A stretch of 12,034 nt of DNA from Rhodospirillaceae bacterium (lineage in GTDB: Bacteria; Pseudomonadota; Alphaproteobacteria; DSM-16000; Inquilinaceae): the NCBI GenBank assembly GCA_020425485.1, contig JAGQRL010000372.1, positions 1 to 12,034 of the forward strand, given 5' to 3'. A model generated the notes under the pieces. That model had not been told where the DNA came from. It did not search any database and saw only the letters and a program-made list of their open reading frames with translations. Below are positions 8,801-12,034 of this stretch, piece after piece (position 1 is the stretch's first letter; each line of letters begins with the position of its first letter). A program made the position numbers and the translations under genes.

Positions 8801-9037
8801 GACATCGCTGGGCTGCTGGTTGTCGTAGTGCAGCGCCTGGGTGTCCAAGGTCAGCGAATAGGGAGTCGAATGGGCCGCTCCCAGACGGGCGGAGCGGATG
8901 AACCCGTCCTCGATGCGGATCAGCGGGATGTCGTAACGCTCGGCCATGCGCTGCACGGTGCCGGGATCGGTCTGCCCCCAAACGAGGAAGGCGGCAATGT
9001 TCTCCCGGTTGGCGCGCACGCAGGGCCAGATCCCCAT
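5855..9037 (-). CDS. Large two-domain glycosyltransferase: KpsC-like domain, TPR-like region, C-terminal GT-B domain
   Basis: A 1060-residue reading frame from the first ATG after an in-frame TAG. Residues 1 to about 300 resemble the Capsule_synth/KpsC-LipB family of CMP-Kdo transferases. They show FLVWGQ (17-22), IEDGFIRSARLG (42-53), VIGQVDKDRGL (135-145), YRPHPE (173-178) and TISSLSGLEALIRG (218-231), followed by TPIYAGWGLTDDRAM. Residues 440-475 are charged and probably coiled-coil. About 480-745 is helical with TPR-like pairs, for example LFAEGRYTDAEEML and LADDYDKALPLLEKSIAL. About 755-1050 resembles the C-terminal GT-B part of TPR glycosyltransferases, with VGLSWRSS (897-904), FVNLQYDD (931-938) and APATTVVELAGAFGFPTWMM (981-1000). 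It heads the pse cluster and is probably the transferase that consumes CMP-pseudaminate; acceptor unknown. The ATG at 9037 has no Shine-Dalgarno and cuts into the KpsC-like domain. The intact gene therefore most likely began at 9373, making this product truncated unless the TAG is a sequencing error or is read through. Confidence 0.8.
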   Translation of the reverse strand: MGIWPCVRANRENIAAFLVWGQTDPGTVQRMAERYDIPLIRIEDGFIRSARLGAAHSTPYSLTLDTQALHYDNQQPSDVEDCLNTYDFKADPGLMQQARELRQMVVDWRVYKYNEPGLAPVSRVLPTPREKAVLVIGQVDKDRGLTQANPGHWSMYELIKLARLENPDARVLYRPHPETYQGFQRSKFRFGRVGKYTEVVSPDVPLDHLLGVVDKLYTISSLSGLEALIRGVQVVTVGTPIYAGWGLTDDRAMVRRRHRTLSLDELFAGVYLLNHRYLANVTDPALGLKAACLRILADKPLLLARKKIDPENTEKLKNLLSSPYWGYGLTGAPLGDLGVLGGLDLPRIFSGIYGEKARRVILSVLVGQMTDGDALDKFLKRAEPFVQPEVFNSVLLHLQKASPDRYIGTHFASLLNKRDRPGAASGFLRNSLAKWRAEERAVEVRTEDTAEDAETELAAAADRHQRLQEELDRLSDLAQTLFAEGRYTDAEEMLLYLLVCGRNDQEHLVMLADIARMRFDFQSAVEIARSFLISAFSGAFSEKALSIILECTPQEDLQQLLWTLALYYQARPEKAGVDGELLLLRQLDRNGVRRWGEIFRGTLFLDADSSLAKIRGWIAAGMSERGVEAAERLLRTKGNGPSEAIAYSYALAFDGKIAEATRLMDSALEHFPSAGVYKEALRLCILADDYDKALPLLEKSIALNFDVGEMTRRKIFFSVDQIGRAFAAFREIGHRDNLKKHYFDKYSETVLTDGETSSLLVLPIYGPGDEIRFSSIYDWVLKQLSHRPVRMGCDPRLRPLLERAFPDTEFVPIRRIRRTDRYAISDYDQLPSVDLVAALDNRGVAAIEQADRICLITDLLADARPDRQSFPRASVFSHRPDLAATFSQRLPHGRPLVGLSWRSSLTTFSRLEHYLTIQDLAPILAMENLQFVNLQYDDCAEELEWAEAHFPGQLINLPDIDQYNDFESVGALMACLDLIVAPATTVVELAGAFGFPTWMMGLSSEVHWRNGSGDGRDVWFGSISHLEGEELGSEESLVAELKRRLQQTFSPAEAPLAQSG

Positions 9038-9070
9038 GGCGAACTGACGCCGCTGGCAGAAGGCGAGCCG

Positions 9071-9373
9071 CTATTCGGGGAAGTATTCGGCGATGAAGCC
9101 CCACTTCCAGTCGTTGAACCCGAAGGCGATGGCGATCGGCTTTTCCGGCGATTCCAGCCAATTCCGGCCAATGAAGTAGAAACGGTCGGAGAACTCCGGC
9201 GCGTCGGGGATGCTCGGCGGAAAGTGAATTTCAAACGGAAAGCAGTCAGATGTCGGGATCTTCCGCGTCAGGAAGTCAAGTTTCTCCAGTCCAATATCGC
9301 GGAGGAGTTCGGTTTTCTGGCGGATATTGCTAAGAGTGTAGAGAATTTCTCTGCTTTGAAACACGTTTCTCAC
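9071..9373 (-). pseudogene. N-terminal piece of the interrupted glycosyltransferase
   Basis: A 100-codon frame from a GTG at 9373 to a TAG at 9071-9073. It is in the same frame as the 1060-codon glycosyltransferase; only eleven sense codons (RLAFCQRRQFA) separate the TAG from the ATG at 9037. Its last part (KPIAIAFGFNDWKWGFIAEYFPE, at residues 78-100) looks like the start of a KpsC-like domain. It would join naturally to RLAFC and then the FLVWG segment downstream, giving one protein of 1172 residues with codon 101 as the amber. The frame is closed just upstream by TAA (9377-9379). The GTG at 9373 is the first possible start; a second GTG lies three codons later. An AAGGA on the minus strand sits 13 nt before the first GTG, too far to be decisive. 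The piece alone is unlikely to be active. Confidence 0.7.
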
Positions 9374-9463
9374 CGCTTAGCTTTCATCCTTATGGCTCGC
9401 CCGTGGCGGCTACATCCCGCCGGCCGCATGCCCTGCCCCCAGGGCCGTACCAAAGCCGCCGGA

Positions 9464-9514
9464 AGCGCTCTCCACCCGAGCACCCAGCCTCGAAACGTCG
9501 CGGGTGGGAGCGCT
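9464..9514. repeat. Imperfect inverted repeat, possible hairpin or operator
   Basis: AGCGCTCTCCACCCG (9464-9478) is matched by CGGGTGGGAGCGCT (9501-9514), its reverse complement except for one extra base. The loop is 22 nt. Neither side carries a run of T on either strand, so it is not a classical intrinsic terminator. It lies about 90 bp upstream of the GTG at 9373. It could end glpR transcription by another route, act as a regulator site or form an RNA hairpin in the 5' leader. Confidence 0.5.
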
Positions 9515-9622
9515 GGATCGTGGGCCGATGGCATGGACGCCCCTTCCCCCGGGCAGGCAGGCCACACTGCCCACGCAGCAGATGGACGCCGCCAGACACA
9601 CCGGTCTGCCAGGCTCGGTCAA

Positions 9623-9636
9623 CATGCAATTGTATG
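9623..9636. promoter_or_regulatory. AT-rich palindrome, possible operator
   Basis: CATGCAATTGTATG is a 14-bp palindrome centred on AATT with one mismatched pair (G9626/T9633). It overlaps TTGT-N4-ACAA (9630-9641). It stands out as AT-rich in a GC-rich spacer and has the form of a binding site for a dimeric repressor such as a GntR- or LacI-type protein. No regulator can be assigned from the window. Confidence 0.3.
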
Positions 9637-9794
9637 CACAACTGGTAACCCTAGTGCCACCGAAGCCGCAGAAAGCTGGGCGGCACCGTGCCTTCAGGCG
9701 CGAAACCCGCTCACAGCAGCGGCATACGGCCTCACTGTCGCGATCTCGCGGGATGGTGCTGGTGGGATGGCCTCAGCAGGCGCCGGCTGCCGCC

Positions 9795-10568
9795 TTACGA
9801 CTCGCCGGAGCCGACCACGCGCACCTGCACCGGCAGCTTGTCGATGGCGGCGCGCTGGCGGGGATCGGGCTCGCGGTCGGTGATGATCTCGTCGAAGGCC
9901 GACAGGCTCGACAGCAGATAGAGGGCGGTGCGGCCGAACTTGCTGGAATCGGCCAGCAGATAGCGCTGCTCGGCTGCCGCCATCATCGCCTTCTTGGTCT
10001 TCGCCACCTCCTGGTTCTGGTGGTAGGCGGCGCCGTCGCAGATGGTCGACGGCGACATGAAGGCGATATCCGCGCGAATCGAGGCCAGCGCCTGTTCCGT
10101 CAGCATGCCGAAGCAGCCGTTGAACTGGGAATTGGCGCTGCCCCCCAGCACGATCAGTTCGATGCCCTCGATATCGGCCAGGTACTGGATGGCCTGAAGG
10201 TTGTTGGTGATGACGGTGAGGCTGCGCTGCTCGCGCAGTTGTTCGGCCAGCATGCCGGCGGTGGAGCCATCATCGATGAGGATCGCCTGGCCCGGCTCCA
10301 CCAGTTCGCGCGCCGCCGCCACGATGGCCCGCTTGGCCGCCTCGTTGAGGCGCGAGCGGTAGCGGAAGCTGCTCTCGAACCGGTTGGACGGGTGAACCGA
10401 CGCCCCGCCGCGCACCTTGCGCAACAGGCCGTGGGCCTCAAGCTGGTCCAGGTCGCGGTAGATGGTCATGCGGCTGACCATCAGGCGGTCGGCCAGTTCG
10501 TCGACGCTGGCCGAACCGTTGGCCATGAGAACGTCGACGATGGCGTTGCGCCGTTGCGCGGATTTCAC
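9795..10568 (-). CDS. glpR: DeoR/GlpR-family transcriptional repressor
   Basis: A 257-residue cytosolic DNA-binding regulator. Residues 1-56 form the DeoR winged helix-turn-helix: QRRNAIVDVL, then SVDELADRLMVSRMTIYRDL (21-40) as the recognition segment and GLLRKVRGGA (47-56). Residues from about 75 to 230 are the sugar-phosphate sensor domain, related to ribose-5-phosphate isomerase folds. It shows LIDDGSTAGMLA (97-108), ITNN (120-123), LGGS (141-144), KTKKAMM (190-196) and ADSSKFGR (206-213). Length is typical. The GTG start at 10568 overlaps the upstream glpD stop (GTGA), so the two are translationally coupled and the likely effector is glycerol-3-phosphate. The symbol is inferred from this neighbour; other polyol or sugar phosphates cannot be excluded. 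Its operator, expected upstream of glpD, is outside the window. Confidence 0.85.
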   Translation of the reverse strand: MKSAQRRNAIVDVLMANGSASVDELADRLMVSRMTIYRDLDQLEAHGLLRKVRGGASVHPSNRFESSFRYRSRLNEAAKRAIVAAARELVEPGQAILIDDGSTAGMLAEQLREQRSLTVITNNLQAIQYLADIEGIELIVLGGSANSQFNGCFGMLTEQALASIRADIAFMSPSTICDGAAYHQNQEVAKTKKAMMAAAEQRYLLADSSKFGRTALYLLSSLSAFDEIITDREPDPRQRAAIDKLPVQVRVVGSGES

Positions 10569-12034
10569 GATGTCGCTCGCCGATGTTCGAATTCCTGTCG
10601 GTCCTCCCCTATCACGACGCGATGCTGCCGCGACAGGGTGGATCTGAGGCGCTCAAGTTCCGCCTCGCTGCGCGCCGCGTCCCAGCCCAGCGCGGCGGCG
10701 ACGATCCGGCAGACCTCACGGATATTGGCGGCATCGAGCTGGCCGAGGATGGCCATGGGTGTGCGCCGCAGCACCAGGTCCTCCAGGTGCACCACCAGTT
10801 CCCGCGTGGCCAGGAAGGTCAGCTCGCGTTCCGTATAGCCGACCAGGCCCGCCACCGGCCGGTCCGGCGCTGCGGCACAGAAAGCGGCCATGGTGTCGGC
10901 CCGTGCGCCGTAGAACGCCACCAGGTGCTGTGCATGTTTCGGTGAGGTGCCGTGGGCCGCGCCCAGTGCCGCCACCTGCCGGGCCAGGTGTTCCGGCGTG
11001 GGGGAGAAGCCGTCGCCGCCGCCGATCGGCCGTGCCTCGGTGGTCGACCGGCGGGTCTTGCCCAGCCGCCGCAGCACCTCATCGGTGGTCTGCTGGGCGA
11101 AGGCGCGGAAGGTGGTCCACTTGCCGCCCACCAGCGACAGCACGGGGAAGCCGCGGTCGCCCGCCGGCTCCAGCGCCGGCATCGAATGGTCGCGGCTGAT
11201 GTCGCCGGGATCGTCGGCGCCGGACCGCACCAGCGGGCGCACGCCGCTGTAGGTGTAGACGATGTCCGGCGTGCCGATCCCCAGGCCGGGGAAGATGCCG
11301 TGCAGGGCGGCGAACAGGTAGTCGATCTCCTCGTCGGTGCACACCGCGTCGTCGGGCTCGGCCAGCGGGATGTCGGTGGAGCCCAGCAGCACCTTGTCCA
11401 GATAGGGGAACACCAGGCAAATGCGGGAATCGGCACTCTCGAAATAGATCATCTTGCCGCGCAGCCGGGCATGCAGATCGTCGTGGTCCAGCAGGATGTG
11501 GGAGCCCTTGGTGCCACCGATAAAGGCCGTGTCCTCGCCCATGGCCTTGTTGGCGCGGTCGATCCAGGCGCCGGCTGCGTTGATCACCACCTTGCCGGTG
11601 GCGCGCAGCGGCTCGCTCGCCGGGTCGGCGGCATCGCGGAACAGCAGGGCATCCCCATCGCGGCCCACCAGCTCGCAATGGTTCAGCGCCACCGAGCCGG
11701 TATCGGCGGCACAGCCGTCCATCGCCAGTTCCAGGCCGAGGCGCTCGGGGGCGGTGATCCAGGCATCGTGGTAGGTGCAGCCGGCCACGAAGGAGTCCGC
11801 GATGCCGCGAAGCTGGCGGCGCAGCCGCCTGCGGCCAAGGAAGCCCGAGCGCGGCAGGATGCGTTCGTGGCGCCCCAGGAAGTCGTACAGCTTCAGCCCC
11901 GCCAGGATCACCCCGACCCCGCGTTCCTTGAAGCGCGGGCGGGCGCCGAAGAAGCGCAGCATCGCCGGGATCAGCCCGCCGAACCACGAGCGCGCCGGCA
12001 CCACCATGGGCAGCGGGCGCACCAGGTGGCTGGC
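10565..12034 (-). CDS. glpD: FAD-dependent glycerol-3-phosphate dehydrogenase, C-terminal part (cut by window edge)
   Basis: The last 489 codons of a flavoprotein that oxidises sn-glycerol-3-phosphate to dihydroxyacetone phosphate at the inner membrane and passes electrons to quinone. The reading frame is open to the window edge. Comparison with E. coli GlpD (APHL..PMRFRLPH, aligning with ASHLVRPLPMVVPA here) suggests that roughly 75 residues are missing, including the FAD-binding GxGxxG. Visible family motifs are GLKLYDFLG, VINAAGAWID (VNATGPWV in E. coli), TKGSHI, LLGSTDIP, IVYTYSGVRPL and SLVGGKWTTFRAFAQQT, followed by the DAO C-terminal helical domain. The TGA stop overlaps the GTG of the glpR-like gene. 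A related polyol-phosphate oxidase such as an erythritol-phosphate dehydrogenase is a lesser possibility. Confidence 0.9.
   Translation of the reverse strand, partial: ASHLVRPLPMVVPARSWFGGLIPAMLRFFGARPRFKERGVGVILAGLKLYDFLGRHERILPRSGFLGRRRLRRQLRGIADSFVAGCTYHDAWITAPERLGLELAMDGCAADTGSVALNHCELVGRDGDALLFRDAADPASEPLRATGKVVINAAGAWIDRANKAMGEDTAFIGGTKGSHILLDHDDLHARLRGKMIYFESADSRICLVFPYLDKVLLGSTDIPLAEPDDAVCTDEEIDYLFAALHGIFPGLGIGTPDIVYTYSGVRPLVRSGADDPGDISRDHSMPALEPAGDRGFPVLSLVGGKWTTFRAFAQQTTDEVLRRLGKTRRSTTEARPIGGGDGFSPTPEHLARQVAALGAAHGTSPKHAQHLVAFYGARADTMAAFCAAAPDRPVAGLVGYTERELTFLATRELVVHLEDLVLRRTPMAILGQLDAANIREVCRIVAAALGWDAARSEAELERLRSTLSRQHRVVIGEDRQEFEHRRATS

Larger units (their letters stand above)
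9374..9794. other. Intergenic region between the glpR-like gene and the glycosyltransferase gene
   Basis: About 420 bp with no gene I can support. Short open frames exist on both strands but have low-complexity Arg/Pro/Gly/Ala-rich products with no family resemblance. The region must hold the 3' end of the glpD-glpR transcript and the promoter of the glycosyltransferase-pse transcript. I found no convincing sigma-70, sigma-28 or sigma-54 promoter and no hairpin followed by a T run. It does contain a 14-15 bp inverted repeat (9464-9514) and an AT-rich palindrome (9623-9636). Confidence 0.6.

Noticed and set aside
9071..9073. TAG as a recoded sense codon (pyrrolysine or genetic code change)
   Set aside because: TAG serves as a normal stop for pseB, pseC and pseGH in this window, so code reassignment is not supported.
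9374..9480. Sigma-54 or sigma-28 (flagellar) promoter upstream of the glycosyltransferase gene
   Set aside because: A GG-N10-like stretch near 9430-9450 lacks the required GC at -12, and no TAAAG...GCCGATAA-like site was found.
9370..9648. Short open frames on both strands of the spacer (65-83 codons)
   Set aside because: Arg/Pro/Gly-rich products, several overlapping alternatives and no motif; not distinguishable from chance in GC-rich DNA.
9739..9750. CGCGA-TC-TCGCG hairpin downstream of the glpR-like gene as a terminator
   Set aside because: Stem of 5 bp with a 2-nt loop and no T run; too weak.
7472..9883. Plus-strand open frame of 803 codons opposite the glycosyltransferase gene
   Set aside because: It lies antisense to a gene with clear family motifs. 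Its product is rich in Arg, Gln, His, Gly and Val with no recognisable domain. Long antisense frames are common in GC-rich DNA.
9504..10838. Plus-strand open frame of 444 codons opposite the glpR-like gene
   Set aside because: It covers the DeoR-family gene, which has clear HTH and sensor motifs on the minus strand. The plus-strand product has no family resemblance.

Overview
The window is GC-rich DNA, about 70% or more in many stretches. Every recognisable gene lies on the minus strand. Gene content, codon bias and the glpD-glpR arrangement suggest an alphaproteobacterium, perhaps of the Rhodospirillales; that placement is an inference from style, not from a marker gene.

Layout in transcription order (high to low coordinates). 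(1) 12034-9795: the 3' part of an FAD-dependent glycerol-3-phosphate dehydrogenase (glpD, start outside the window). It overlaps by four bases a DeoR/GlpR-family repressor, so the two form a glycerol-phosphate catabolic pair. (2) 9794-9374: a gap of about 420 bp with no convincing gene. It holds a long imperfect inverted repeat and an AT-rich palindrome. (3) 9373-5855: a very large glycosyltransferase gene with a KpsC-like (Capsule_synth) front half, a helical repeat middle and a second GT-B-like C-terminal half. It is split by one in-frame TAG codon at 9071-9073. (4) 5779-161: a complete pseudaminic acid pathway in the order pseB, pseC, pseF, pseG-pseH (fused in one protein), pseI. (5) 139-1: the first 46 codons of an RfbB-type dTDP-glucose 4,6-dehydratase, which runs out of the window.

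Function. PseB, PseC, PseH, PseG, PseI and PseF together convert UDP-GlcNAc to CMP-pseudaminic acid, a nine-carbon nonulosonic acid used on flagellins, capsules and O-antigens. The first gene of the cluster is the likely transferase: its front half resembles enzymes that transfer the related acid Kdo from CMP-Kdo, and its TPR plus GT layout recalls the flagellin pseudaminyltransferase FlmG of Caulobacter. The rfbB-like gene at the other end suggests that the cluster continues into dTDP-sugar or surface polysaccharide genes.

The points most worth a second look are the amber codon inside the glycosyltransferase gene, its unusual two-transferase architecture, and the PseG-PseH fusion. No RNA gene, insertion sequence, CRISPR array or convincing intrinsic terminator was seen.
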